From positions 1 through 64,000 of the forward strand of contig CANNRR010000002.1 in assembly GCA_947508055.1 (NCBI GenBank): DNA of 64,000 bases, written 5' to 3'. The number at the start of each line of letters is the position of its first letter. Within the stretch, counting starts at the first letter, position 1. Position numbers and translations under genes: made by a program. This stretch comes from Burkholderiales bacterium. GTDB lineage: Bacteria > Pseudomonadota > Gammaproteobacteria > Burkholderiales > Burkholderiaceae_C. This document shows, piece after piece, positions 34,604 through 44,338 of this stretch. The notes under the pieces are model-generated. The model saw nothing but the letters and a program-made list of their open reading frames with translations. It was not told the DNA's origin and did no database searches.

Positions 34604-34637
34604 AAACCCAGCAAGGTTGCCCTTGCTGGGTTTTTTT
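34604..34637. terminator. bidirectional intrinsic terminator between nirS and ffh
   Basis: CCCAGCAAGG, loop TTGC, CCTTGCTGGG forms a perfect 10-bp GC-rich stem, flanked by an A-run on the left and seven T on the right. It lies 15 bases after nirS and 14 bases after the convergent ffh gene, so it can serve both directions. Confidence 0.92.
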
Positions 34638-34650
34638 GCAACCTTTTCAA

Positions 34651-36015
34651 TCAAAAAGGCATCTTGGGCATTCCCTTCATGCCACCCAGTCGCTTCATCA
34701 TCTTCATCATGCCGCCGCCCTTCATCTTTTTCATCATGTCCTGCATCTGCTCAAACTCCTTGAGCATGCGATTGACCTCTTGAACATGCACACCGGCACC
34801 GGCAGCAATGCGACGCTTGCGTGTGGCCTTGATGAGATCGGGCTTTCGGCGCTCCAGCGGCGTCATGCTCTGAATGATGCCTTCCTTGCGTTTGATGTCT
34901 CTCTCTGCCCGATCCATGTCGACACCACCCGCTTTGGATGCCATGGCTGCGGGCAATTTGTCCATCAGGCTTGACAAGCCGCCCATCTGCTTCATCTGCT
35001 GAATCTGGGACAGAAAATCGTTTAAATCAAACCCTGCACCGCTTTTAACTTTAGCCGCCAGTTTTTGCGCGGCGGCAATATCCACACCGGCGGTGACCTG
35101 CTCCACCAGCGCCAAAATATCGCCCATACCCAGAATACGCCCGGCGTGGCGCTCTGCATCAAACACTTCCAGACCATCCAGTTTTTCACTGGTGCCTGCA
35201 AACTTGATAGGCGCACCGGTGACCTGGCGCACTGACAGGGCCGCGCCACCGCGCGAATCGCCATCGAGCTTGGTCAGGATGATGCCGGTTAGTGGCACTG
35301 CGTCCTTGAAGGCCTTGGCGGTGTTGATGGCGTCCTGCCCTTGCATGGCGTCCACCACGAAAAGGGTTTCCACCGGGTTGAGGACCGCATGCAGTTCCTT
35401 GATCTCTGCCATCAACACTTCATCAATCGCCAGGCGACCGGCGGTGTCGACCAGCAGCACATCAAAGAAGTGCTTTTTGGCATAGTCTAGGGCAGCGCGG
35501 CCTATGTCAACCGGTTTCTGGTCGGGCGTGCTGGGGAACCACTCGGCCCCCGCCTGCGCCGTCACGGTCTTGAGTTGCTCGATGGCGGCAGGACGGTAGA
35601 CATCGCCCGACACAGTCAGCACTTTCTTCTTGCGCTTCTCAATCAAATGCTTGGCCAGTTTGGCCGTGGTGGTGGTTTTACCGGCCCCCTGCAGACCCGC
35701 CATCAGGATCACGGCGGGCGGCTGGGCTGCCAGGTTGATGTTACTTACGCCCTCGCCCATGGTGGCAGCCAGTTCCCTGCTGACGATGCTGACTAGCATC
35801 TGTCCAGGCTGCAATGACCCCATCACCTCTTGCCCCAAGGCTTTTTCCTTGACGCGAGCCACAAAGTCGCGCACCACAGGCAACGCCACGTCGGCCTCAA
35901 GCAAGGCCATGCGGACCTCGCGCAGCATATCTGAGACATTGGTCTCAGTGATACGAGCCTGCCCTCGCATTTCTTTTACGAGGCGGGAAAGTTTGTCTGA
36001 GAGGGCTGAAGCCAT
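34651..36015 (-). CDS. ffh: signal recognition particle protein Ffh (SRP54)
   Basis: 454 residues. The N domain is followed by the G domain (MAGLQGAGKTTTTAKLAKHL, VDTAGRLAIDEVLM, TKLDGDSRGGAALS, GTSEKLDGLEVFD) and the methionine-rich M domain (SQIQQMKQMGGLSSLMDKL, then FEQMQDMMKKMKGGGMMKMMKRL). This GTPase binds 4.5S RNA and signal sequences of nascent membrane proteins. Full-length; starts ATG 36015, divergent from a cytochrome c assembly gene 42 bases away. Confidence 0.97.
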   Translation of the reverse strand: MASALSDKLSRLVKEMRGQARITETNVSDMLREVRMALLEADVALPVVRDFVARVKEKALGQEVMGSLQPGQMLVSIVSRELAATMGEGVSNINLAAQPPAVILMAGLQGAGKTTTTAKLAKHLIEKRKKKVLTVSGDVYRPAAIEQLKTVTAQAGAEWFPSTPDQKPVDIGRAALDYAKKHFFDVLLVDTAGRLAIDEVLMAEIKELHAVLNPVETLFVVDAMQGQDAINTAKAFKDAVPLTGIILTKLDGDSRGGAALSVRQVTGAPIKFAGTSEKLDGLEVFDAERHAGRILGMGDILALVEQVTAGVDIAAAQKLAAKVKSGAGFDLNDFLSQIQQMKQMGGLSSLMDKLPAAMASKAGGVDMDRAERDIKRKEGIIQSMTPLERRKPDLIKATRKRRIAAGAGVHVQEVNRMLKEFEQMQDMMKKMKGGGMMKMMKRLGGMKGMPKMPF

Positions 36016-36057
36016 GGATGGTTACCGGTGCAGAAAGCAAAACGCTAAACTGTACCC

Positions 36058-36861
36058 ATGATTTTAGCCAGTGCGCCCCCCACCAGCCTGATATTGTCGG
36101 TATTGGCCGCCGTAGCCTACGCTTGGCCTGCCGTGCGGGCCAACCACCTGAGTGATCGCAACTCCCACATTTGGGTTGGGCTCGCCTGGCTTTTGCATGG
36201 CGCGGTGCTGGCTATCACGTTGCTGGGCGACGCACCACATTTTGGATTTGCGCCGGCCATGTCGGTTACTGCGTGGCTTGTAGCGGCGGTGTACGCGGTG
36301 GAGAGCCGGATCTATCCTCAACTGCCAACACGGTGGACGCTGTGCGTGGTGGGGGCTCTAGCCGTGCTGGTGGCATTCTTTTTCCCGGGTGGTCCCATGC
36401 CAGTCACCGCATCGGCCTGGCTGGCCTTGCATCTAGCGTTTGGTGTTGCGTGTTATGGCCTTTTTGGGATTGCTGCCGTGCACGCCTGGTTCATGACGCG
36501 GGCAGAAGCCCGCATCCGGCATGCCGAAGACCCGCATAGCGGGTTGCCCCTTTTGACTTTGGAGCGCCTGACTTACCGATTTGTGGCCGCCGGTTTCGTG
36601 CTACTCAGCGCCACATTACTAGCAGGTTTTCTGTTTAGCGACTCCCTCTATGGACACGGACACGGTTGGCGCTGGGACCACAAGACCATTTTTTCGACCT
36701 TGGCCTGGCTAACCTTTGGACTTTTGTTGGTTGGACGATCTGCCTTTGGCTGGCGCGGAAGGAAAGCGGTTAACGTTCTATACACCGGATCGGCTTTTTT
36801 GTTGCTCGCCTACGTTGGCTCACGCTTTGTGACGGAGATCATTTTGGGCCGAACACCATGA
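36058..36861 (+). CDS. CcsA/CcmC-like cytochrome c assembly membrane protein (YpjD type)
   Basis: 267 residues with about eight hydrophobic segments. It belongs to the HemX/CcsA/YpjD family, with WIGLAWLLHG-like (WVGLAWLLHGAVLA) N-terminal helices, the HLAFGVACYGLFGIAAVHAWF region and the GHGWRWDHKTIFSTLAWLTFG motif with the conserved Trp, Asp and His. Family members handle heme in cytochrome c maturation or modulate heme synthesis; the precise role of YpjD-type proteins in betaproteobacteria is not established. Its end overlaps the next small gene by 4 bases (ATGA). Confidence 0.82.
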   Translation: MILASAPPTSLILSVLAAVAYAWPAVRANHLSDRNSHIWVGLAWLLHGAVLAITLLGDAPHFGFAPAMSVTAWLVAAVYAVESRIYPQLPTRWTLCVVGALAVLVAFFFPGGPMPVTASAWLALHLAFGVACYGLFGIAAVHAWFMTRAEARIRHAEDPHSGLPLLTLERLTYRFVAAGFVLLSATLLAGFLFSDSLYGHGHGWRWDHKTIFSTLAWLTFGLLLVGRSAFGWRGRKAVNVLYTGSAFLLLAYVGSRFVTEIILGRTP

Positions 36862-37085
36862 AGTTTTTTCTGGTCTTGCTAGTTGTGCTGGTCGTTGCGT
36901 GGCGCTGGCGCACTTGGAGAGAGGCAGCGCAGTTAAAGAAAATGAACTCCGGCGTAAGGAAATCTCCTTCAACCGACATGGTCGCCTGCCGCCAATGTGG
37001 CTTGCATCTACCGACAAACGAAGCGGTCGTCGGAAAATTGGGAAACTATTGCAGCAATGACCATCGGCTCAAAGTGGAGCCCTGA
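36858..37085 (+). CDS. PP0621-family small zinc-ribbon protein
   Basis: 75 residues. One N-terminal membrane segment (FFLVLLVVLVVAWRW) is followed by a basic linker and a treble-clef-like metal site: MVACRQCGLHLPTNEAVV with Cys-x2-Cys, then GNYCSNDHR with a further Cys and His. It overlaps the upstream membrane-protein gene by 4 bases and directly abuts pilS (TGA then GTG). Function unknown; the same order is common next to pilSR in Burkholderiales. Confidence 0.85.
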   Translation: MKFFLVLLVVLVVAWRWRTWREAAQLKKMNSGVRKSPSTDMVACRQCGLHLPTNEAVVGKLGNYCSNDHRLKVEP

Positions 37086-38849
37086 GTGACCGAAACAAGG
37101 GTCACGCACTCGTGGTTGAATTCGGTCACGACCGATGCAGTCGCGGGCAGTTTCGATGCACCGCACGAAATATCCCGACAGTGGCAAGGTTTCATGACCG
37201 CGCGGCTCGTGCTGGGTCTGGTGCTGGTCGTCCTGCAGACCGCCTTATATGCCACCGGGACTTCACACAGCCAGGCGCAGATTGCAATCAGCGCTGCCTA
37301 CCTTACAGGCACCCTGGCCAGCAAGCTGTTCATTCAACCCCGTCCGCTAGGCCAATCGTTCAACCGGGTCTGGGGCGCGCTGGTTGGCATCGACCTGCTG
37401 ACCTTTTCCGCACTGCAAATGCTACAGGGCGGAGCGGCCAGTATCAGCACCATCAACTACACGCCACTGTTTGCCTTGCCGGTACTGGTTGCTTCGGTAC
37501 TGGGTTCGATGCGGCTTGCCCTGGGGACAGCTGCTGGCATCACAGTGTTGATGCTGGGCGTTTCCATCTGGTCGTATCTACAGAGTCCGACCGACTCGGC
37601 GCCCTATTTTGTTCAACCGGCGCTCAGTGGAGTGGGATATTTCGCCATTGCCTGGTTGTCCAACCAATTGGCCGGTCGCCTGACAATAGAAGGACAACGG
37701 GCGCGTCAAAATCAACTGGCCGCCAGCATTCAGCGGCAAGTCAACGAACTAGTGATCGAATCTCTGCCAGACGGCGTGCTGATCGTGGACGAACGGGGGT
37801 GCGTGCATGCGGCCAACCCGGCCGCACGGCAGTTGTTGGGGTCCCAGCAAGCACTGCATGCGACGGTCTTTGATTTAAAGGAAGAGGCAGGATGGTTTCC
37901 GCTGCTGAATCTGACACGGTTGAGTGTAGGAACAGGTCAAAGCCATGAAGAAGATGTCACGATCCGTCACGGCCAACAAGGCCCGCGGCGGGTGCACGCC
38001 CGCACCCGCCTGGCAGCGCCTCAAGGCACGTCAGGGCAAAGTCTTTGCGTACTGTTTCTGCAAGATCAGCGCGAGTTGGAGGCACGCATGCGAACAGAAA
38101 AGCTCGCAGGTATGGGTCGCCTGTCTACAGCGGTAGCACACGAAATCCGCAACCCGCTGTCTGCCATCGCTCAGGCCAATGCGTTGCTTGACGAGGATGT
38201 GAGCGATCCAAAGCTGAAAAGGTTGACCGCCATGGTGAGTCAAAACGCAAAAAGGCTTGAAAAAATTGTCAATGATATTTTGAATGTTTCACGGGTGGAA
38301 CCTTACGACCCGGACTACCTGATCCCGGCGCTGCCACTGGGCAACACCGTTCACCGCATTTGCAGTGACTGGGCATCCCAAAGCAGTTCCCAGAGTCGAC
38401 TGACGATTCACCCCGGCGACCCGGCAATAAATGTGCGATTTGACATCGAGCACCTTCGCAGGGTACTGGTCAACTTGCTGGACAACGCCCGCCGGCACAC
38501 GACGGAGTTGCCAGATGCCATTCATGTTATGGCAAACGTCAGTGATGACAAATTGGCCACTATTTCGATCTGGAGCAACGCACCTCCTATGGATAAATCG
38601 GTGGAGCGCCACTTGTTCGAGCCGTTTTTCTCTTCCGACAGCCGATCCAGCGGCCTAGGGCTCTATATTTGCCGCGAACTTTGCGAGCGCCACGACGCCT
38701 CACTCATCTACCAGCGCAGCGTGCGCAATGCGCAAGGACATCCAGCCGAAGGCAATGAGTTTGTCGTGACATTGCATCGTGCGGATGCGCCTGATAATGC
38801 ACAAACGGCAGAACCATCCACAACACCATGGCAACCCCCTCTGTACTGA
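37086..38849 (+). CDS. pilS: sensor histidine kinase of the PilS type
   Basis: 587 residues. Residues ~25-195 hold six hydrophobic segments. A PAS-like domain follows (ESLPDGVLIVDERGCVHAANPAARQLLG), then the H-box AVAHEIRNPLSAIAQANALL with the phosphorylated His, and the ATPase domain (VNLLDNARRHT, SSGLGLYICRELCERHDASL). Start GTG 37086. It overlaps pilR by 22 bases. PilS responds to pilin levels and controls type IV pilus genes through PilR in Pseudomonas; no pilin genes are in this window, so the pilus link rests on family and the conserved neighbourhood. Confidence 0.88.
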   Translation: MTETRVTHSWLNSVTTDAVAGSFDAPHEISRQWQGFMTARLVLGLVLVVLQTALYATGTSHSQAQIAISAAYLTGTLASKLFIQPRPLGQSFNRVWGALVGIDLLTFSALQMLQGGAASISTINYTPLFALPVLVASVLGSMRLALGTAAGITVLMLGVSIWSYLQSPTDSAPYFVQPALSGVGYFAIAWLSNQLAGRLTIEGQRARQNQLAASIQRQVNELVIESLPDGVLIVDERGCVHAANPAARQLLGSQQALHATVFDLKEEAGWFPLLNLTRLSVGTGQSHEEDVTIRHGQQGPRRVHARTRLAAPQGTSGQSLCVLFLQDQRELEARMRTEKLAGMGRLSTAVAHEIRNPLSAIAQANALLDEDVSDPKLKRLTAMVSQNAKRLEKIVNDILNVSRVEPYDPDYLIPALPLGNTVHRICSDWASQSSSQSRLTIHPGDPAINVRFDIEHLRRVLVNLLDNARRHTTELPDAIHVMANVSDDKLATISIWSNAPPMDKSVERHLFEPFFSSDSRSSGLGLYICRELCERHDASLIYQRSVRNAQGHPAEGNEFVVTLHRADAPDNAQTAEPSTTPWQPPLY

Positions 38850-40291
38850 CCAACGCTCAAATCCTGGTGATTGATGATGAACCAGACTTGCGCACGCTGT
38901 ACGAACTCACCCTTTTACGGGAGGGCTATCGGGTAGAAACGGCAGGCAGCGTACAAGATGCGTTGCATCTGATTGATGCTCAGCGTTTTGACGTAATCAT
39001 TACCGACATGCGCCTGCCCGATGGCCTGGGTATTGAAATCCTGACTCATATGCGAAACTGCCAGCGCCCCGAACGGTGCATCGTGATCACGGCCCATGGA
39101 TCCGCAGAGAACGCTGTCGAGTCACTCAAGGCGGGCGCTTTTGACTATCTAACCAAGCCGGTCGATCTGAAACAATTCCGCTCAGCCATTGCTTCAGCAG
39201 TACAAGGCACCATCAGCCGAACGAGTCCATCTGCCAGATCAACGGATGCCAGACCGGCCGAACCTGCCAATGGAACAAACTTCGGTCAACTGGCGTTGGC
39301 CAGGCTCGCGGGCGACTCATCGGCCATGCGCTACGTGAAAGAGCGCATCAGCAAGGTCGCCCGCAGCATGGCGCCGGTGCTCATTCAAGGTGAATCCGGC
39401 ACTGGCAAAGAACTGGTTGCCGGTGCACTGCATGCCAATAGCCATCGGTCTGGTGGACCCTGTGTTGCAGTGAACTGCAGCGCGATACCCGAGAACTTGC
39501 TGGAAACCGAATTCTTCGGAGCCAAGAAAGGCGCCTACACCGGCTCGGTCCAGGACCGCGAGGGGTTTTTCCAGGTGGCAAAAGGCGGCACGCTATTTTT
39601 GGATGAAATTGGCGACTTGCCGCTGGCCATGCAGTCAAAGCTGCTGCGCGCCATACAGGAACGCTGCGTGCGGCCCGTTGGTTCCACGCTGGAAGTACCT
39701 GTCGACGTTCGCATCGTCAGCGCCACCCACAAAGATTTACCCAGTGAAGTGGCGGCTGGTCGGTTTCGACAAGATCTCTTTTACCGTCTCAATGTGATAG
39801 ATATTGTGATTCCTCCGCTTCGTGATCGGCGCGAGGACCTGCCGGTTCTATGCGAGGCTTTGCTATCACGCATCGCCGAAGAAGCGCAAATATCGGTTCC
39901 TCAGATGGCATCAGGAACGCTCGAGCAGCTATCCCAATTGCCATTGCTTGGAAATGTGCGTGAGCTGGAGAATCTGTTACACCGCGCCCTCGCTCTGTGT
40001 GATGGTGATGCATTGCGACTGGACGATATGCAGGCTGCGCCGAGCGGCCCGGTTCCTCTGGACGAGCATCCGATGGCGGTGTCCGCAGGAAAAGTTGAAA
40101 TAGCACTGCCCACCGACCTGCAACGCCATCTGGATCAGCAGGAGCGAGACATTCTGGTCAAAACGCTACAGGAAACCGGCTTTAACCGAACCTCGGCTGC
40201 CGGCCGTCTGGGATTGAGTCTGCGCCAAATCCGCTACCGCATCGCCCGACTCAAAATCGATGTCCCACGGGATGACGCCAGCGATGAATAA
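38828..40291 (+). CDS. pilR: sigma-54-dependent response regulator of the PilR type
   Basis: 487 residues. The receiver has the phosphoacceptor Asp in DVIITDMRLPDG (near residue 59). The AAA+ domain has Walker A GESGTGKE, the sigma-54 contact loop as GAYTGS rather than GAFTGA, and Walker B GGTLFLDEIGDLP. The C-terminal Fis-type helix-turn-helix reads NRTSAAGRLGLSLRQIRYRIARL. It overlaps pilS upstream and ampD downstream (8 bases), so all three are likely co-transcribed. Confidence 0.9.
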   Translation: MATPSVLTNAQILVIDDEPDLRTLYELTLLREGYRVETAGSVQDALHLIDAQRFDVIITDMRLPDGLGIEILTHMRNCQRPERCIVITAHGSAENAVESLKAGAFDYLTKPVDLKQFRSAIASAVQGTISRTSPSARSTDARPAEPANGTNFGQLALARLAGDSSAMRYVKERISKVARSMAPVLIQGESGTGKELVAGALHANSHRSGGPCVAVNCSAIPENLLETEFFGAKKGAYTGSVQDREGFFQVAKGGTLFLDEIGDLPLAMQSKLLRAIQERCVRPVGSTLEVPVDVRIVSATHKDLPSEVAAGRFRQDLFYRLNVIDIVIPPLRDRREDLPVLCEALLSRIAEEAQISVPQMASGTLEQLSQLPLLGNVRELENLLHRALALCDGDALRLDDMQAAPSGPVPLDEHPMAVSAGKVEIALPTDLQRHLDQQERDILVKTLQETGFNRTSAAGRLGLSLRQIRYRIARLKIDVPRDDASDE

Positions 40292-40892
40292 GGTCTGCCA
40301 AGCTGATTGCAAGCTTTGGGAGGAAGGCTGGTACCGTTTTGCGCACAAGCTCGCATCGCCCAACTTTGGTCCAAGGCCACAGTCGGCATACATTGACCTG
40401 ATCGTCCTGCATTCCATCAGCTTGCCGCCAGGCGTTTACGGCGGCAGTGAAGTGCAAGCACTGTTTACCAACAAATTGGACTGGTTGGCGCACCCGTACT
40501 TCAAACAGATGGAAGGCTTGGAGGTCTCGACCCATTTTTACATTAGGCGCACGGGCGAAATCTGGCAGTTTGTAAGTTGCGACGATCGGGCCTGGCATGC
40601 CGGGGTCTCACGCTACCGGGGGCGGGAAAGTTGTAATGACGACTCTATTGGTATCGAACTCGAAGGCTTGGAAGGAGACACCTTCGAGTCTGCCCAATAC
40701 GAAGCAGTGTCGGCATTGTGCCCGGCGCTACTACAACGCTATCCCATACAACACCTTGCCGGACACGAGCACATTGCGCCCGGGCGCAAGACCGACCCAG
40801 GGCCCGGTCTGGATTGGACTCTGTTACAAAAAATTCTGGCGCTTCCGGATCAGTGTTTTCCCGCACGCATTCTGAAAAATTCCTCCCCGTGA
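40284..40892 (+). CDS. ampD: 1,6-anhydro-N-acetylmuramoyl-L-alanine amidase
   Basis: 202 residues of the N-acetylmuramoyl-L-alanine amidase 2 family, cytoplasmic, acting in cell-wall recycling. Zinc ligands are His43 in LIVLHSISLPPG, the His in LAGHEHIAPGRKTDPGPGLDW and the Asp of the same motif. GRESCNDDSIGIELEG and WHAGVSRYRGRES are further AmpD marks. ATG 40284 overlaps the pilR stop by 8 bases; a longer frame begins inside pilR. The N-terminal ~25 residues (ADCKLWEEGWYRFAHKLASPNFGPR) match AmpD. Confidence 0.93.
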   Translation: MNKVCQADCKLWEEGWYRFAHKLASPNFGPRPQSAYIDLIVLHSISLPPGVYGGSEVQALFTNKLDWLAHPYFKQMEGLEVSTHFYIRRTGEIWQFVSCDDRAWHAGVSRYRGRESCNDDSIGIELEGLEGDTFESAQYEAVSALCPALLQRYPIQHLAGHEHIAPGRKTDPGPGLDWTLLQKILALPDQCFPARILKNSSP

Positions 40893-41150
40893 ATTTTGTT
40901 GCGGGCAGACGAATGACGCTACCAGGAACGGCCTGTGCCGTCGATACGAAATTCACCAGCCCTTATTTCACACGGCTTTTCGAACCAATTGCTTCGGTGA
41001 GCCGCATCAAGGCTAGGCCCGCTTCATCAAATCACCAATTGACAGGGCATGCCGGCGACCGTTGCACTGAGCAGGCACGCCGTTTTGACAAAGTAGCAAT
41101 CGGTAAGCACATTTCGGCTGGCATCGCCGATTCGTCGAATTTAGCCAAAT

Positions 41151-41166
41151 ACGCTACTGGTAGTGG
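41151..41166 (+). promoter_or_regulatory. NrdR-like box 1 (degenerate)
   Basis: ACGCTACTGGTAGTGG keeps the outer ACnCTA and TAGTG halves of the NrdR consensus ACACWATATATWGTGT, but its centre differs. It lies 32 bases (three helical turns) upstream of the better box, the spacing expected for cooperative NrdR binding. Confidence 0.5.
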
Positions 41167-41182
41167 CTTGCATGCACTTCAC

Positions 41183-41198
41183 ACACCATATATAGTGT
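41183..41198 (+). promoter_or_regulatory. NrdR-like box 2
   Basis: ACACCATATATAGTGT matches the NrdR consensus ACACWATATATWGTGT at all but one position. It lies about 97 bases upstream of the nrdA start, as expected for repression of a ribonucleotide reductase operon by NrdR. Confidence 0.8.
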
Positions 41199-41294
41199 GA
41201 ACAGTCCGAACTGACTTGCCGTTATTTGTTTCCCGCCGGGCGGTAACTGAGCTCACTCAAAGACTACTAATACATTGATTTAGACGAGAAATTT

Positions 41295-44219
41295 ATGCAA
41301 TCCGTTTCAAACTTCACCACGCCGGCATCCACGGCCATGTTGTCAGCCCATCGTGACGTCACCACAGACAACGGCTCTGTCAAGCTGCTGGCGCATTTCC
41401 AGATCATCCGCCGCAACGGGGCCGTTGTCTCCTTTGAGCCGAACAAGATTGCAGTGGCCATGATGAAGGCTTTTCTGGCGGTACACGGGACCCAGGGCGC
41501 AGCATCAGCTAGCGTCCGCGAGGTCGTTGACGTACTCACCCAACAAGTCATACGGGCCCTTGTTCGTTCCAGACCAGGAGGCGGAACCTTTCATATTGAA
41601 GACGTGCAAGACCACGTAGAGCTAGGATTGATGCGCGGTGGCCACCATGAAATCGCACGTGCCTATGTGCTCTATCGGGAGCATCGCACCCAAGAACGCG
41701 CCAAGCAAGTTGCTCAGGTCGCCCCAGCCACACCGGTATTGCATGCGATGGATGGAGGGCAACGCGTCGCATTGGACTTGAACCGACTCAAGACCTTGAT
41801 CGAGCAGGCCTGCGACGGATTGGGGGACGATGTCAAAGCAGAGCCGATCCTGGCAGAGACCATGCGTAATCTGTATGACGGTGTGCCCATGGATGAGGTG
41901 TACAAGGCTGCGATTTTGGCTGCCCGCACCCTGATCGAGAAGGACCCCGACTACACCTACGCCACGGCACGTTTACTGTTCCACACCATCTCGCGTGAAG
42001 TGCTGGGCGTTGACGTGGCGCATAGGGACATGGCGATGGCCTATACGGACTACTTCCCCGGCTTCATCAAACGCGGCGTGAATGCCGAGTTGCTGGATGA
42101 GCGCCTGGCGCAATTCGACCTTCCCCGTCTGGGTGCGGCACTAAAAGCAGACAGGGACCTTCAGTTTGATTACTTGGGCCTGCAAACGCTGTACGACCGC
42201 TACTTCCTGCACCAAGGAAAAACCCGCATTGAACTGCCACAGGCATTTTTCATGCGAGTGGCCATGGGTCTGGCTCTGAACGAAATTGACCGCGAAGCGC
42301 GGGCCATTGAATTCTACGAAGTACTCTCCCGTTTTGACTTCATGTCCAGCACGCCAACCCTGTTCAATAGCGGGACACGGAGATCACAGCTCTCATCGTG
42401 CTACCTGACAACGGTTCCGGACGACCTGGACGGCATTTACGAATCCATCAAGGAAAACGCGTTGTTGTCCAAGTACGCTGGCGGACTTGGCAACGACTGG
42501 ACCCGTGTGAGAGCCCTGGGGGCACACATCAAAGGCACCAATGGAGAATCGCAAGGTGTGGTGCCGTTCCTGAAGGTGGTCAACGATACAGCCGTGGCAG
42601 TTAATCAGGGCGGCAAGCGTAAAGGTGCCGTCTGCACCTACCTGGAAACGTGGCACCTTGACATTGAAGAATTCATGGAGTTGCGCAAGAACACAGGGGA
42701 TGACCGCCGCCGTACCCACGATATGAACACGGCAAACTGGATTCCCGATCTGTTTATGCGCCGCGTGATGGAAAAGGGCGTCTGGACGCTTTTCTCCCCC
42801 AATAGCGTGCCGGACCTGCACGACCTGTTTGGAGCAGCGTTTGAGAATGCCTATGTGGTCTATGAGGAGAAAGCTGCGCGCGGAGAAATCAAGCCCAACC
42901 GCACCGTTCAAGCCAGCGATCTTTGGCGCAAGATGTTGACCATGCTGTTCGAAACCGGGCATCCCTGGATCACGTTCAAGGATGCCTGCAACGTCCGATC
43001 GCCGCAGCAGCACGCCGGCGTGGTGCACTCCAGCAACCTGTGCACCGAGATCACGCTCAACACATCCGACATCGAAACTGCGGTCTGCAACCTGGGCTCC
43101 GTCAATCTGCGCCAGCACTTGAAGGATGGCGCACTTGACCATGGCAAGCTCCAGCGCACCATTTCTACGGCCATGCGCATGCTCGACAACGTTATCGATA
43201 TCAACTATTACGCAGTCAAGAAGGCACGTGATTCAAATCTGCGACACCGTCCGGTCGGGCTGGGCGTGATGGCATTTCAGGACAGTCTGTACGAATTGCG
43301 CATTCCCTATGCAAGCGAAACGGCGGTGCAGTTTGCCGATGAATCCATGGAAGCCATCAGCTACTACGCATACTGGGCATCAACTGAACTGGCGAAGGAG
43401 CGTGGCAAATACTCAAGCTACCATGGATCCCTGTGGGACAAGGGCGTGCTCCCACTAGACACGCTGGACTTGCTGGCCAATGCACGGGGTGGCTATGTGG
43501 AAGTGGACCGCTCATCGACCCTCGATTGGAACGCACTGCGCAACAAGATCGCCATTGACGGCATGCGCAACTCCAACTGCGTGGCCATTGCGCCCACGGC
43601 CACGATTTCCAACATCATTGGAGTGGATGCATCCATAGAGCCCAGCTTTGGCAACCTCTCAGTGAAATCAAATCTTTCAGGTGAATTCACGGTGATCAAC
43701 AGCTACCTGGTGAAAGACTTGAAACGTCTGGGTCTGTGGGACGACGTCATGGTGATGGACCTGAAACACTTTGATGGATCGCTCGGTCCCATCGACCGTG
43801 TGCCGCTGGAAGTCAAGCAACTCTACGCCACCGCATTCGAAGTGGAGACGCAATGGCTTGTCGAGGCAGCAGCGCGTCGACAGAAATGGATCGACCAGGC
43901 GCAGTCACTCAATATCTACATGGCTGGAGCATCGGGCAAAAAACTCGACGAAACCTACAAACTCGCTTGGCTGCGCGGACTGAAAACCACCTACTACCTT
44001 CGTACCATGTCAGCGACGCACGCTGAAAAGTCAACCGTAACTGCCGGGAAGATGAACTCGGTGTCTTCGGGCAATGAAGCAAAGGCTTCGATGCGTTCGT
44101 CTAGCGCTTTGGAGTCAGCCGCTGCAGCGTCACAAATCCAAATGGAGATGACCGCCAACGCTGCAACAGACATCAAGTTTTGTGGTGTGGAGGACCCCAC
44201 ATGTCAGTCATGCCAGTGA
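41295..44219 (+). CDS. nrdA: class Ia ribonucleoside-diphosphate reductase, alpha subunit
   Basis: 974 residues, the usual long form in betaproteobacteria. An ATP-cone domain lies near 30-120 (FQIIRRNGAVVSFEPNKIAVAMMKAFLAV) and regulates overall activity. The catalytic barrel carries the cysteine of NSGTRRSQLSSCYL, LYESIKENALLSKYAGGLG-type sequence (YESIKENALLSKYAGG), SNLCTEITLNTSDIETAVCNLGSVNL with the radical-site Cys, and APTATISNIIGVDASIEP. The C-terminal redox pair is CGVEDPTCQSCQ. It is followed after 119 bases by nrdB. Confidence 0.97.
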   Translation: MQSVSNFTTPASTAMLSAHRDVTTDNGSVKLLAHFQIIRRNGAVVSFEPNKIAVAMMKAFLAVHGTQGAASASVREVVDVLTQQVIRALVRSRPGGGTFHIEDVQDHVELGLMRGGHHEIARAYVLYREHRTQERAKQVAQVAPATPVLHAMDGGQRVALDLNRLKTLIEQACDGLGDDVKAEPILAETMRNLYDGVPMDEVYKAAILAARTLIEKDPDYTYATARLLFHTISREVLGVDVAHRDMAMAYTDYFPGFIKRGVNAELLDERLAQFDLPRLGAALKADRDLQFDYLGLQTLYDRYFLHQGKTRIELPQAFFMRVAMGLALNEIDREARAIEFYEVLSRFDFMSSTPTLFNSGTRRSQLSSCYLTTVPDDLDGIYESIKENALLSKYAGGLGNDWTRVRALGAHIKGTNGESQGVVPFLKVVNDTAVAVNQGGKRKGAVCTYLETWHLDIEEFMELRKNTGDDRRRTHDMNTANWIPDLFMRRVMEKGVWTLFSPNSVPDLHDLFGAAFENAYVVYEEKAARGEIKPNRTVQASDLWRKMLTMLFETGHPWITFKDACNVRSPQQHAGVVHSSNLCTEITLNTSDIETAVCNLGSVNLRQHLKDGALDHGKLQRTISTAMRMLDNVIDINYYAVKKARDSNLRHRPVGLGVMAFQDSLYELRIPYASETAVQFADESMEAISYYAYWASTELAKERGKYSSYHGSLWDKGVLPLDTLDLLANARGGYVEVDRSSTLDWNALRNKIAIDGMRNSNCVAIAPTATISNIIGVDASIEPSFGNLSVKSNLSGEFTVINSYLVKDLKRLGLWDDVMVMDLKHFDGSLGPIDRVPLEVKQLYATAFEVETQWLVEAAARRQKWIDQAQSLNIYMAGASGKKLDETYKLAWLRGLKTTYYLRTMSATHAEKSTVTAGKMNSVSSGNEAKASMRSSSALESAAAASQIQMEMTANAATDIKFCGVEDPTCQSCQ

Positions 44220-44338
44220 TGCAAAAACGCGCATGGAACGCAATGCGATGCAATTGAACAACACATATTTGCGGTGAATTGCATGATTACTTTTCATTTC
44301 ATTTCACTGCTCCCATAATCCGCTGATTGGAATTATTT

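Larger units (their letters stand above)
40893..41294. other. ampD-nrdA intergenic region
   Basis: 402 bases without a gene I can support. The last ~150 bases form the nrdA promoter, with two NrdR-like boxes at 41151-41166 and 41183-41198. The region 40893-41140 shows no repeat, hairpin or RNA gene that I recognise, although an open frame runs through part of it in the plus direction without family features or a start site. Confidence 0.5.
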
